A DNA stretch of 64,000 nucleotides from Intrasporangium_A sp039812505 (GTDB taxonomy: Bacteria; Actinomycetota; Actinomycetes; Actinomycetales; Dermatophilaceae), in NCBI RefSeq assembly GCF_039812505.1, contig NZ_JBDIAQ010000001.1:18624-82623 (forward strand). The letters run 5' to 3'. The translations under genes and the position numbers were made by a program. The notes below the pieces were generated by a model, which saw only the letters and a list, made by a program, of their open reading frames with translations, did no database searches and had not been told where the DNA came from. Every line of letters starts with the position of its first letter. Position 1 is the first letter of the stretch. Shown here in pieces: positions 32,874 through 41,438 of the stretch.

Positions 32874-34067
32874 ATGACGTCGCACCCCGTGAACGCGCTC
32901 CGGCCGGGCGACCGCGGCCCGGCCGTCGCCGCCGTCTGCCACCGGCTCATGCTCACCGGCGACCTGCCCGCCTCCTTCCCGCTCGACGACCGCCGGGATG
33001 TCGCCTACGACGCCACCGTCGAGCAGGCCGTGCGGGCCTTCCAGCAGCGCCGTGGCCTGATCGTCGACGGGGTGGTCGGCAGGGCCACCTTCGCCGTGCT
33101 CGACGGGGCGCAGTGGCGGCTCGGCGACCGGGTGCTGCGCTACACGTCCGGACCTGCCCTCGAGGGTGACGACGTCGGGGTGCTGCAGCGCCGGCTGGTG
33201 CAGCTCGGCTTCAGCGTCGGCAAGGTCGACGGCATCCTCGGTCCCGAGACCGACGCCGCGATCCGGACGTTCCAGAGCGCGGTCGGGCTCGCCGGCGACG
33301 GGGTCGTCGGGCCCGGGACGATAGGCGCCTTCGAGGCGCTGCGCCGCAGCGTGGGGGGCGGGTCGGCCACTGCCCTGCGCGAGCGCGAGCAGCTGCGCCG
33401 GTCCGGGCCCAGCCTGGCCGGGCGCACGATCGTGCTCGATCCCGGACACGGCGGGGGTGACCCCGGTGTCATCGGACCCGACGGGCTGACCGAGGCCTCG
33501 GTCGCGCTCGGCATCGCGGCCCGGGTCGAGGCGCGGCTGTCCGCGCACGGGGTCGACGTGGTCTTCACGCACACCGCCCACACCCCGGGCGGCTCCGAGG
33601 ACGAGCGTGCCGCGTTCGCCAACGATGCCGGGGCGGACCTGTTGATCACCCTGCACAGCGACCACTCGATGCAGACCTCCGGCCACGGCGTCGCGACCTT
33701 CTTCTACGGACACCCCGACCATGGTGGGTGGTCCACGATCGGCGAGCGCTTCGCCGACCTCATGCTGCGCGAGGTCGTGGCCCGCACCGGCCTGACCGAC
33801 TGCCGCTCACACGCGCGCACGTGGACCCTGCTGCGGCGCACCCGGATGCCGGCCGTCCGGCTCGACTTCGGGTACCTCACCCACCCCGGCGACTGCGCCC
33901 TCCTTGCCCGCCCCGGCATCCTGGACGGGCTGGCCGAGGGCATCGTGGTGGCCTTGCAGCGGATGTACCTCGGCGACGCCGACCTCGGCCGCACCGGGAT
34001 GCTGCGCCTGTCCGACCTGCGCCGGCACCTCGAGGCGATGTCCGCCGGCTCCTCGCCTCCGGGCTGA
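32874..34067 (+). CDS. cwlM: CwlM-like protein: two peptidoglycan-binding repeats plus amidase_3 domain
   Basis: 397 residues. Two PG_binding_1 repeats (about 10-78 and 96-158; VDGVVGRATFAVL and VDGILGPETDAAIRTFQ) are followed by an amidase_3 domain (about 184-370) with zinc ligands His192 (DPGHGG), Glu207 (LTEASVAL) and His261 (LHSDHS). The glutamate that usually activates water appears to be Asp331 (VRLDFGYLTHPGD). No signal peptide, which agrees with mycobacterial CwlM, a cytoplasmic activator of MurA. ATG 32874 follows GGAAGGAGT. It probably has its own promoter in the 133-base gap after trxA. Confidence 0.9.
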   Translation: MTSHPVNALRPGDRGPAVAAVCHRLMLTGDLPASFPLDDRRDVAYDATVEQAVRAFQQRRGLIVDGVVGRATFAVLDGAQWRLGDRVLRYTSGPALEGDDVGVLQRRLVQLGFSVGKVDGILGPETDAAIRTFQSAVGLAGDGVVGPGTIGAFEALRRSVGGGSATALREREQLRRSGPSLAGRTIVLDPGHGGGDPGVIGPDGLTEASVALGIAARVEARLSAHGVDVVFTHTAHTPGGSEDERAAFANDAGADLLITLHSDHSMQTSGHGVATFFYGHPDHGGWSTIGERFADLMLREVVARTGLTDCRSHARTWTLLRRTRMPAVRLDFGYLTHPGDCALLARPGILDGLAEGIVVALQRMYLGDADLGRTGMLRLSDLRRHLEAMSAGSSPPG

Positions 34068-34301
34068 GCCCCGCCCGGGGGGCGTCGTCCCGCCCGGCGC
34101 GAGCATCGGATTTGCTCGCCCCCCGAATCGTCCGGCAGGATCGGGGTGGAACGTCCACCGTCAGGCGTAGACCCGCCGGGCTGTGCCCTGCCTCTGCACG
34201 GCACGTCGTCGTGGGCGTTCGGGGGGCCCGACGGCGCGCCACCCTGCATCTTCCCTGGCCTGACCCGACCGTCGGGCCATCACCTTGAAAGGACCCTTGC
34301 A

Positions 34302-34691
34302 ATGGGTGACTTCCTGTCCCACATCTGGGACTTCCTGTGGATGTTCTTCGCCATCTTCGTGTTCGTCGCGTGGCTGATCGCGCTGTTCAGCATCCTCGTG
34401 GACCTCTTCCGCGACCGCGAGCTGTCCGGCTGGGCGAAGGCCGTCTGGCTGCTCTTCCTGATGTTCGTCCCCTTCCTGACCGCGCTGGTCTACCTGATCG
34501 CCCGCGGCCGCGGCATGGCCGGCCGGGCCACCCGCCAGGCGCAGGCGCAGCAGGACGCCGCCGAGTCCTACATCCGCTCGGTCGCCCACGCCGGGCCGGC
34601 CGCCGAGATCGCCCAGGCCAAGCAGCTGCTCGACTCCGGCTCGATCACCGAGGCGGAGTTCGCCACGATCAAGGCGCGGGCGCTGGCCTGA
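34302..34691 (+). CDS. SHOCT-domain membrane protein with PLDc_N-type N-terminus
   Basis: 129 residues. Two membrane helices (about 10-32 and 44-66; FLWMFFAIFVFVAWLIALFSILVDL and WAKAVWLLFLMFVPFLTALVYLIARG) resemble the phospholipase D N-terminal membrane module. The C-terminal SHOCT motif (about 98-128) reads IAQAKQLLDSGSITEAEFATIKARAL. SHOCT domains are thought to mediate oligomerisation; the protein's role is unknown. ATG 34302 is preceded by GAAAGGACC. An upstream in-frame extension lacks a ribosome site and is rejected. Monocistronic, followed by a strong terminator. Confidence 0.85.
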   Translation: MGDFLSHIWDFLWMFFAIFVFVAWLIALFSILVDLFRDRELSGWAKAVWLLFLMFVPFLTALVYLIARGRGMAGRATRQAQAQQDAAESYIRSVAHAGPAAEIAQAKQLLDSGSITEAEFATIKARALA

Positions 34692-34725
34692 GCCGCAACT
34701 CCCGGGGCACCGCGCCCTCGTCCGA

Positions 34726-34764
34726 TCAAGCCCCCGGCACCGGAGCAGGTGCGTGGGGGCTTGA
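34726..34764. terminator. Bidirectional terminator after the SHOCT gene and response regulator
   Basis: Perfect 10-bp stem TCAAGCCCCC (34726-34735) with GGGGGCTTGA (34755-34764), 19-base loop. It lies between the convergent SHOCT gene (ends 34691) and the response regulator gene (ends 34785). Confidence 0.8.
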
Positions 34765-34784
34765 CCCTTCCCGGGCGCGTCCGG

Positions 34785-35423
34785 TCAGCGCAGGATGCCC
34801 CGTCGGTGGCCCTCGCTGACGGCCGCGGCCCGGTCACGCACCCCGAGCTTGTCGAAGACGTGCAGCAGGTGGGTCTTGACCGTCGTCTCGCTGACGAACA
34901 GCCGCGCGGCGATGTCCTTGTTCGTCGCACCGTCAGCGGCCAGGGCCAGCACCTCACGCTCCCGGGGGCTGAGGGCGCCCTGGGACGGGGACCGCACCAT
35001 GGTCACGAGGCGGTCGGCGACGGTCGGTGACAACGTGGTCCGTCCGGCGTGGGCCGCGCGGATGCCGGCGAGCAGCGTGTCCGCGGAGCTGTCCTTGAGC
35101 AGGTAGCCGGTGGCGCCCGCCTCGATCGCGGGCAGCACGTCGGCCTCGGTGTCGAAGGTGGTCACCACCAGCACCCGCACGTCGGGAGCGCGGGCCGCCA
35201 GCGCCCGGATCGCCTCCACCCCGCCCATCCCCGGCATCCGCAGGTCCATCAGCACCACGTCGACCGGGTGCGCCGCCACGAACGACAGCGCTGCCGCGCC
35301 ATCCGCGCAGGCACCGACGACCTCGACCCAGGGAGTGCCACCGAGCATCCCCGCCAGGCCGTCCCGGACGACGGGATGGTCGTCGACGACCAGGACCCGG
35401 ACCGGTCCGCCGATCCGTGTCAT
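34785..35423 (-). CDS. LuxR/NarL-type response regulator
   Basis: 212 residues. The receiver domain (about 8-125) has acidic pocket VVDDH and phospho-acceptor Asp60 (VLMDLRMPG). The C-terminal LuxR helix-turn-helix (about 148-205) reads LSPREREVLALAADGATNKDIAARLFVSETTVKTHLLHVFDKLG. Its start overlaps the kinase stop by four bases (35420-35423), and it is the last gene of an ABC-kinase-regulator operon. It probably controls the linked exporter; the signal is unknown. Confidence 0.95.
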   Translation of the reverse strand: MTRIGGPVRVLVVDDHPVVRDGLAGMLGGTPWVEVVGACADGAAALSFVAAHPVDVVLMDLRMPGMGGVEAIRALAARAPDVRVLVVTTFDTEADVLPAIEAGATGYLLKDSSADTLLAGIRAAHAGRTTLSPTVADRLVTMVRSPSQGALSPREREVLALAADGATNKDIAARLFVSETTVKTHLLHVFDKLGVRDRAAAVSEGHRRGILR

Positions 35424-36757
35424 GCCGGCTCCTCGAGCGCGGCACGCGACCCGGGGGCCGCGACCGGGCTCGGGCCCTGCTTCGGGATGACCGCGCTGAC
35501 CGTGGCGCCGGCCCCCGGCTCGGACTCGAGGGTGACCTGCCCGCCCAGAGCGGCGACCCGCCGGCGCATCGACCGCAGGCCGAAGGCGGTGCCGGACGTC
35601 GGGGCGGCAGCGTCACAGCCCCGCCCGTCGTCGCGTACGTCGAGCAGGATGGCGCTGTCCGTGTACGAGAGCGTCACGACGACGCGCGCGGCCTGCGCGT
35701 GCTTGGCGACGTTGGTCAGCGCCTCCTGCGCGGCGCGGTAGAGTGCGACCTCCGCATCGGCCGTCAGGGCTGCCGCGGTCCCGACCACCTCCACGTGCGT
35801 CGCGACGCCGGTGCCGACCGCCCAGGCGGCCGCCAGCTCCCGGACGGCGTCCGGGAGCCGGGCCTGCTCGAGCCGCTCCGGCCCGACCGCGGCCAGGAAG
35901 CGGCGGGCCTCGGCGAGCGCGTCGCGCGCGATCTGCCTGGCGGCGCTCGCGTGCCGCTGCCGCTCCTCGGCCGAGCCGGCCCGCTCCAGCGCCTCCAGCT
36001 GGGTGATCACGCCGGCCAGCCCCTGCGCGATCGTGTCGTGGACCTCGCCGGCGAAACGCTCCCGCTCGGCCTGCACCCCGGCCTCGTGGGCCTGGCCCAG
36101 CAGCTGGTCGTACAGGCGGGCGTTCTCGGCCAGCACCTGCTGCAGTCGCGCGTTGCTGGTCTCGAGCTCGGCCACCAGCTCCTTGCGCCGCTCGGCGTGA
36201 CGGTCGGAGACCTCCATGAACCGGACCACCGCCACCGCGATGCCGAGGTTCATCGCCAGCAGCGCGGCCCAGAACACGAGCAGGCCGGTGGTCGGCTCCA
36301 CCGGCGAGCCCGACTGCGCCCAGCTGATCAGGCCGGCGACGGCCAGGACCCCGACCCAGCGGGGCCAGCCGCGCGCGACGTCGAAGGTGCGGATGAACAG
36401 GAACCAGGTGAAGAAGCCGTACAGCGGGTGCGCCAGGTCGAGGCACGCGGTGAGCGCGAACAGGACCCCGAGGTAGACGCCGTCCGCGGCGCCGCCCAGC
36501 CGTCCGGCCCGGCCCAGACCCGGACTGCGGTCCCGGGAGCGACGCACCCGCGCCGTTGACCAGCCCGCCTCCCAGGCCGAGGTGGCGAGCACCAGACCGA
36601 GCAGTGCCGCCGGGGCGATCCGGGACAGCGAGCCGAGCAGAACCACGGTCGTGACCACCAGCAGCAGCCCGTGCGGCAGCCACCGGAAGAAGGTCGTCTC
36701 CCGGCTGCGCCAGCGTTGCTCCGCAGCGGCGAGCCCGCGCCCGTCCTGGCCCATCAT
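35420..36757 (-). CDS. NarL-family sensor histidine kinase
   Basis: 445 residues. An N-terminal membrane region of about five to six helices (25-190) is followed by a coiled coil with HAERRKELVAELETSNARLQQVLAE. A HisKA_3 dimerisation box has the phospho-His in FAGEVHDTIAQGLAGV. A HATPase_c domain (ALTNVAKHAQA; LDVRDDGRGCD; FGLRSMRRRVAALGG) follows. There is no large extracellular sensor, so it may sense membrane or transporter state. ATG 36757 is 48 bases downstream of the ABC permease. Confidence 0.93.
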   Translation of the reverse strand: MMGQDGRGLAAAEQRWRSRETTFFRWLPHGLLLVVTTVVLLGSLSRIAPAALLGLVLATSAWEAGWSTARVRRSRDRSPGLGRAGRLGGAADGVYLGVLFALTACLDLAHPLYGFFTWFLFIRTFDVARGWPRWVGVLAVAGLISWAQSGSPVEPTTGLLVFWAALLAMNLGIAVAVVRFMEVSDRHAERRKELVAELETSNARLQQVLAENARLYDQLLGQAHEAGVQAERERFAGEVHDTIAQGLAGVITQLEALERAGSAEERQRHASAARQIARDALAEARRFLAAVGPERLEQARLPDAVRELAAAWAVGTGVATHVEVVGTAAALTADAEVALYRAAQEALTNVAKHAQAARVVVTLSYTDSAILLDVRDDGRGCDAAAPTSGTAFGLRSMRRRVAALGGQVTLESEPGAGATVSAVIPKQGPSPVAAPGSRAALEEPA

Positions 36758-36805
36758 CCGATCCTACGCGGCGGGGGCGGACCCCCGGGGCACCCGGTCA
36801 CGGCC

Positions 36806-37543
36806 CTACTCCCAACGGAACCAGCGCACGGCCGCGGCGCCCAGCCCGGCGGCATACCCCACCAGCACGAGCAGGTGCAGCACCGCCGGCCATCCGCCGG
36901 CGGCCGCCCGGTACAGCGCCAGCGAGCCCGCCCCGAGCGGGGTGTACCCGCTGATGGTCTGCAGCAGCTCGGGCATGGCCGGTACCGGCACCCACAGCCC
37001 ACCGAAGAACATGAGCGGGAAGAAGGCCATCGAGCCGACCCCCGAGGCGACCTTCGCCGAAGGCGCGAGGGCACCGGCGAGCAGGCCGAGGGCGAGCAGC
37101 GCCGCGGTCACGAGCACCAGGACCAGCAGGTATGCCGCCGGGTTCGCCGGCAGGGGGACCGCGAAGGCCGTGCGCGCGACCGTCACGAGCAGGAGCGCCA
37201 TGACCAGGACGGCCGCGCCGAGCAGGGTCAGCTGGGCCCACACGAGCCGGTGCCAGCCGGCCGGGGTCGTCGCGAGCCGCTTGAGGACCTTGCGCTCCCG
37301 GTAGGTGCCCAGGATTGTCGCCAGGCCCGTCACGGCCAGGAAGCAGATCGACATCAGGATCAGGACCGGCAGGTAGAGGTCGATGAGCCGTACCCCGGTG
37401 TCGGGGTCGGGGCTGCGGAAGACGGGGATGAGTCCGAAGATGCCGAGCAGCAGGACCGGGAACAAGCAGGCCCAGAAGCTCAGGATGGGCTCCCGCAGCA
37501 TGAGACGGCCCTCGGCGCGGGTCATCGCGATGTAGGCGGTCAT
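36806..37543 (-). CDS. ABC-2 type transporter permease
   Basis: 245 residues with six hydrophobic segments typical of ABC-2 permeases (SFWACLFPVLLLGIFGLIPVF; LPVLILMSICFLAVTGLATILG; VLVLVTAALLALGLLAGALA; MAFFPLMFFGGLWVPV). The inter-helix motif GTYRERKVLKRLATTPAGW is common in antibiotic or lipid exporters of the DrrB/NatB kind. Start ATG 37541-37543 overlaps the ATPase stop as ATGA, so the subunits are coupled. Substrate unknown; the linked two-component system suggests inducible drug or cell-envelope resistance. Confidence 0.92.
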   Translation of the reverse strand: MTAYIAMTRAEGRLMLREPILSFWACLFPVLLLGIFGLIPVFRSPDPDTGVRLIDLYLPVLILMSICFLAVTGLATILGTYRERKVLKRLATTPAGWHRLVWAQLTLLGAAVLVMALLLVTVARTAFAVPLPANPAAYLLVLVLVTAALLALGLLAGALAPSAKVASGVGSMAFFPLMFFGGLWVPVPAMPELLQTISGYTPLGAGSLALYRAAAGGWPAVLHLLVLVGYAAGLGAAAVRWFRWE

Positions 37544-38466
37544 GCCGGCTTCCTCTCGAGGGGGGCGGTGGTGCGGCTGGTCAGGGCCACGAAGGCGTCG
37601 TCGAGCCCGGCCTGCTCGACCCGGAGCCGCTGGGCCAGGATGTCGCGCCGGATCAGCTCGGCGATGACCGACTGGACGACGCCGTCGGTGCCGGACACGA
37701 CGACCTCCGGACCGTTGCGCCCGGCCGTGCGTACCCCCGGCAGGTCGACGAGGTCGGCCGGCTCCACCGGGCGCGAGGGCACGAAGCGCATCGTCTGGTC
37801 CGGGGCCACGCTCGCGGTGATCTGGGCGGGGCTGCCGGACGCGGTGACCCGCCCGGCGTCGATGACCACCAAGCGGTCGCAGAGCCGCTCGGCCTCCTCC
37901 ATCGAGTGGGTCACCAGCAGCACCGTCACCCCGGTGTCGCGCAGCTCGCGCACCAGCCGCCAGGTCTCCCGCCGAGCGGCGGGATCCAGGCCGGTCGTCA
38001 GCTCGTCGAGCATCGCGATCCGGGGCCGCCCGACCAGGGCCAGGGCGATCGACAGGCGCTGGCGCTGGCCGCCGGAGAGCCGGGCGAAGCGGGTGCGCAG
38101 GACCGGCCGCAGGCCGAGCCGGTCGACCAGCTCGCCCAGCTCGATCGGGCGCGCGTGGAAGGCGGCGTGCAGCTCGAGCGCCTCCCGGACGGAGAGCTTG
38201 TCCGGCAGTGCGGCCTCCTGCAGCTGGGCGCCGACCAGGGTCGTGATCCGGTCGTGGTCGGTGGCCGGGTCCAGACCCAGGACGCTGACCAGGCCGGCGT
38301 CGCGGCGGCGCAGGCCGAGCAGGCACTCGACGGTCGTCGTCTTGCCCGCTCCGTTCGGGCCGATGATCCCGAAGATCTCGCCCTCCTGCACGGTGAAGGA
38401 CACGTCGGCGACGGCGACGGTCTCGCCGTAGGTCCGGCGCAGGTGGGCGACCTCGATGACTGCCAT
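37540..38466 (-). CDS. ABC transporter ATP-binding protein
   Basis: 308 residues. Walker A GPNGAGKTT, Q-loop GAQLQEAALP, signature LSGGQRQRLSIALALVG, Walker B RIAMLDELTTGLD and H-loop LLVTHSMEEA are all present. The Walker B end reads DELTTGLD, as in the DrrA/CcmA-type exporters. The start is ATG 38466 (MAVIEV), preceded by GGAGG; a longer upstream extension is low-complexity and rejected. It is the first gene of the ATPase-permease-kinase-regulator operon. Confidence 0.94.
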   Translation of the reverse strand: MAVIEVAHLRRTYGETVAVADVSFTVQEGEIFGIIGPNGAGKTTTVECLLGLRRRDAGLVSVLGLDPATDHDRITTLVGAQLQEAALPDKLSVREALELHAAFHARPIELGELVDRLGLRPVLRTRFARLSGGQRQRLSIALALVGRPRIAMLDELTTGLDPAARRETWRLVRELRDTGVTVLLVTHSMEEAERLCDRLVVIDAGRVTASGSPAQITASVAPDQTMRFVPSRPVEPADLVDLPGVRTAGRNGPEVVVSGTDGVVQSVIAELIRRDILAQRLRVEQAGLDDAFVALTSRTTAPLERKPA

Positions 38467-38572
38467 GCCTCCAGCCTCGGCCCGCGGGCGCGGCACCGGT
38501 ATCGGCCGGCCGGGTGCGCTCGGGTCGGGTCCGGACGAGGACGGCATCCCCCGGACGGAGGATGCGGTGGGC

Positions 38573-39259
38573 TCAGCCCCGGTCGCGAACGCGGGCCCGG
38601 GTCGCCCCGTCGGGGTGCGGCGTCTCCGGTACCGGGTGCACCTTGGGCACCCGGGCCAGGGCTCGGGACAGCAGCTCGGCGGCCTCGTCCCGCAGGGTCA
38701 GCGCGTTGCGCAGGTCGAGCCGCAGGCGCGGGTAGCTCGGGTGCTCACGCTGGACGTGGAAACCGGCCCGCTGCAGGTCGGCCAGCTCGGGGATGCACGG
38801 GTGGTGGCCGAGTGCGCTGGGGCGGGCCCCGATCGCATCCAGTGACCGCGCCCGGTGCCGCAGGGCGTCCTTGGCGGCGGCCTGGACCAGGGTCTTGCGC
38901 AGCCCACGCCCGCGCGACCGGTCGGCCACCGCCAGCGCCACGAGCATGACGGTGGCCGGGTCCGACGGCCCGGTGGCGAAGGCGGCCAGCCGCGGGACAT
39001 GGCGCGCCGGGGCGAGCAGGACGTGTCCCACCGGGGCACCCTCGAGGTAGACCACCCGGCCGGGCGGCCCCCAGTCGTCGGTCACGGCCCGGACCCATTC
39101 GGTGAGCAGCGTCAGCGGCTCGGGACCCCCGCGGTAGCCGTTGCGCGGGAGCGTCTGCCAGTACGTGCACGGGGCGCAGGAGCCGACCAGGTCGGCGACC
39201 GTGTCGGGAGTGAGCAGCCGGACCTCGCGTCTGCCCACCCGTGCCACCGGCCCGTCCAT
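38573..39259 (-). CDS. GNAT-family acetyltransferase-like protein
   Basis: 228 residues. The acetyl-CoA loop is recognisable as VMLVALAVADRSRGRGLRKTLVQAAAKDAL (R-x-R-G-L). The N-terminus has a CAPCTYWQTLPRNGYRGG cysteine/aromatic patch. A homologous gene (Rv3916c) also lies between cwlM and parB in mycobacteria, so this is the retained anchor inside the expanded accessory block. ATG 39257-39259. Acceptor unknown. Confidence 0.75.
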   Translation of the reverse strand: MDGPVARVGRREVRLLTPDTVADLVGSCAPCTYWQTLPRNGYRGGPEPLTLLTEWVRAVTDDWGPPGRVVYLEGAPVGHVLLAPARHVPRLAAFATGPSDPATVMLVALAVADRSRGRGLRKTLVQAAAKDALRHRARSLDAIGARPSALGHHPCIPELADLQRAGFHVQREHPSYPRLRLDLRNALTLRDEAAELLSRALARVPKVHPVPETPHPDGATRARVRDRG

Positions 39260-39339
39260 GTCCCTATTCTGCCCACGTCCGCAAGGGGGCAGTTGCGCCG
39301 GTGCGGGGTGAGCGGCATACCCGAACTACGGTGGGAGGC

Positions 39340-40362
39340 ATGAGCGAACCGGGCACCTACGTCGAGAAGTCCTTCACCCGAGACACCCGCTACCTGACCG
39401 ACCGCATCACGCGCGACGGCCGCGACGGCTGGCCGGTGCAGCCGGGTCGCTACCGGCTCGTCGTGGCCCGGGCCTGCCCGTGGGCCAACCGTGCCATCAT
39501 CGTGCGGCGCCTGCTCGGCCTCGAGGACGCGCTCTCGATGGGCATCTGCGGGCCGACGCACGACAAGCGCAGCTGGACCTTCGACCTGGACCCCGACGGC
39601 CTCGACCCGGTGCTGCGCATCCCGCGCATCCAGAACGCCTACTTCCGGCGCGACCCCGACTACCCGCGCGGCATCACCGTCCCGGCGATCGTCGACGTCC
39701 CGAGTGGCGCCGTGGTGACCAACGACTTCAAGCAGATCACCGTCGACCTGGAGACCCAGTGGGTCGACCTGCACCGGGCGGGCGCGCCCGACCTGTACCC
39801 CGAGGCTCTGCGCGACGAGATCGAGGCCGTCGCCGAGCCGATCTACCAGGACATCAACAACGGCGTCTACAAGTGCGGCTTCGCCGGCTCGCAGCAGTCG
39901 TACGAGGAGAACTACCGGCGCCTGTTCGACCGGCTCGACGAGGTGTCCGAGCGGCTGCGCACCCGGCGCTACCTGGTCGGCCAGCACATCACCGAGGCGG
40001 ACGTGCGGCTGTTCACCACGCTGGTGCGCTTCGACCCGGTCTACCACGGGCACTTCAAGTGCAACCGGAGCAAGCTGACGGAGATGCCGGTGCTCTGGGC
40101 CTACGCGCGCGACCTGTTCCAGACGCCCGGGTTCGGCGACACGGTCGACTTCACGCACATCAAGCAGCACTACTACGTCGTGCACCACGACGTGAACCCG
40201 ACCGGGATCGTGCCGCTCGGCCCGGACCTGAGCGGGTGGGCAACCCCCCACCACCGCGAGGAGCTGGGCGGTTCGCCGTTCGGGGACGGCACCCCACCGG
40301 GGCCGGTGCGCGAGCCTGTCGACCCGGCGCACAACCCCGTGCTGTCGGCGGTGCACGCCTAG
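39340..40362 (+). CDS. Glutathionyl-hydroquinone-reductase-like protein (GST superfamily, Xi class)
   Basis: 340 residues. The thioredoxin-fold N-terminus carries the catalytic Cys in VVARACPWANRAIIVRRLLGL. The C-terminal all-helical domain includes YKCGFAGSQQSYEENYRRLF and FTTLVRFDPVYHGHFKCN, hallmarks of the YqjG/ECM4 group that reduce glutathionyl-hydroquinones. Actinobacteria normally use mycothiol, so the physiological thiol may differ. ATG 39340 has GTGGGAGG upstream; a GCGGCATACC word lies 19 bases before the start. Monocistronic, divergent to the GNAT gene. Confidence 0.88.
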   Translation: MSEPGTYVEKSFTRDTRYLTDRITRDGRDGWPVQPGRYRLVVARACPWANRAIIVRRLLGLEDALSMGICGPTHDKRSWTFDLDPDGLDPVLRIPRIQNAYFRRDPDYPRGITVPAIVDVPSGAVVTNDFKQITVDLETQWVDLHRAGAPDLYPEALRDEIEAVAEPIYQDINNGVYKCGFAGSQQSYEENYRRLFDRLDEVSERLRTRRYLVGQHITEADVRLFTTLVRFDPVYHGHFKCNRSKLTEMPVLWAYARDLFQTPGFGDTVDFTHIKQHYYVVHHDVNPTGIVPLGPDLSGWATPHHREELGGSPFGDGTPPGPVREPVDPAHNPVLSAVHA

Positions 40363-40423
40363 GGAATGCCGCCGGGCTGCCTTGGGCGGCAGCGCACCCG
40401 CGGAGTGGCCGGGTGTCTCGGGC

Positions 40424-41341
40424 TCAGGCCTCACCGGACCGGTCGGGCGGCGGGTGTTTGCGGGCGAACACGGCTCTGCGGCGGTCGGTCGGCACGGCCG
40501 CCAGATAGGCCCGGACCTCGTCGTTGAGCGCCGGCCAGGTCTCGCTCCGGGCGACCGGGACCACGGAGCCGACGACCTGGTCGTCGTGCACCTCGACGAG
40601 GTTCCAGGACTGGGGGCCGTCGAGCGCCATCAGCCGCTCCGGCGGCGCGCCGGCGTCGTCGACGTAGCAGACGCCGCCGGCGACGAAGACGGGGACCGTC
40701 CCAAGGGTGCCGAAGCTGGTCACGTGCAGGTGGCCGCCGAGGATCGCCCGAACGTCCGAGCCGCCGATCATCGCGCGCAGCCGGTCCGGCTCCCGGAAGT
40801 CGAGCAGCTGCATCCACGGGGAGTGGTAGGCGATCGGCGGGTGGTGCATGACCAGGACGGTCCCGTGCGGGGCGGGGGTCGCGAGCTGCCTTGCCAACCA
40901 GTCGAGCTGTTCGTCGGACAGGCCCCCGTCGTGGTGACCGGGCACGGCCGTGTCGAGTGCGATCACGCGCAACCCGCGCACCGTCGTCACGGTGTCCTGC
41001 GGCGCGTCCGTGTCGACGCCGAAGAGGACCTGGGCCAGGGGGCGTCGCTCGTCGTGGTTGCCGCCGGTCCACACGACGGCGGCGTGCAGCCGCGCGGCGA
41101 CGGGCTCGACCAGCTCGCGCAGCAGCCGGTATGCCGCCGGGTCACCCGTGTCGGTCAGGTCCCCGGACAGCACGAGCAGGTCGATGCGCTGGTCGGTCGA
41201 CTCGACCCGGTGCAGCGCGGCCCGCAGCTGAGCCGCGGTGTCGATCCGGCCGTGCAGCAGCGTGCCGTCGGCGAGCAGGTGCGGGTCGGACAGGTGGGCG
41301 ATGACGTGCGTCGGGATCCGGGTCGTCGCGGCGACTGCCAT
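40424..41341 (-). CDS. Metallophosphoesterase (CpdA-like)
   Basis: 305 residues. The five calcineurin-type metal motifs are visible: LSDPHLL, SGDLTDTGDP, GGNHDERR, MHHPPIAYH and GGHLHVTSFG. These match class III cyclic nucleotide phosphodiesterases such as E. coli CpdA and Mycobacterium Rv0805. It may hydrolyse 3',5'-cAMP or other phosphodiesters; specificity cannot be read from sequence. ATG 41339-41341. Downstream of nei in the same direction, separated by an 88-base spacer with a partial duplication. Confidence 0.88.
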   Translation of the reverse strand: MAVAATTRIPTHVIAHLSDPHLLADGTLLHGRIDTAAQLRAALHRVESTDQRIDLLVLSGDLTDTGDPAAYRLLRELVEPVAARLHAAVVWTGGNHDERRPLAQVLFGVDTDAPQDTVTTVRGLRVIALDTAVPGHHDGGLSDEQLDWLARQLATPAPHGTVLVMHHPPIAYHSPWMQLLDFREPDRLRAMIGGSDVRAILGGHLHVTSFGTLGTVPVFVAGGVCYVDDAGAPPERLMALDGPQSWNLVEVHDDQVVGSVVPVARSETWPALNDEVRAYLAAVPTDRRRAVFARKHPPPDRSGEA

Positions 41342-41438
41342 GGCGCGAGCCTATGCCGACCTCATGCGCCCGCTCAGCGCCGTCGCGACGGCTGGACTGG
41401 CGCGAGCCTGTGCCGACCGCGCGCCCGGCTCAGCGCCG
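41341..41438. repeat. Direct duplication of about 41 bases between nei and the phosphoesterase gene
   Basis: TGGCGCGAGCCTATGCCGAC... at 41341-41381 recurs with a few changes at 41398-41438 (TGGCGCGAGCCTGTGCCGAC...GGCTCAGCGCCG). The second copy overlaps the last codons of nei (stop at 41430-41432), and the first overlaps the phosphoesterase start. Confidence 0.7.

Noticed and set aside
34146..34301. 52-codon N-terminal extension of the SHOCT protein
   Set aside because: The extension is Pro/Gly-rich without a ribosome site, while ATG 34302 has GAAAGGACC and begins directly at the first membrane helix.
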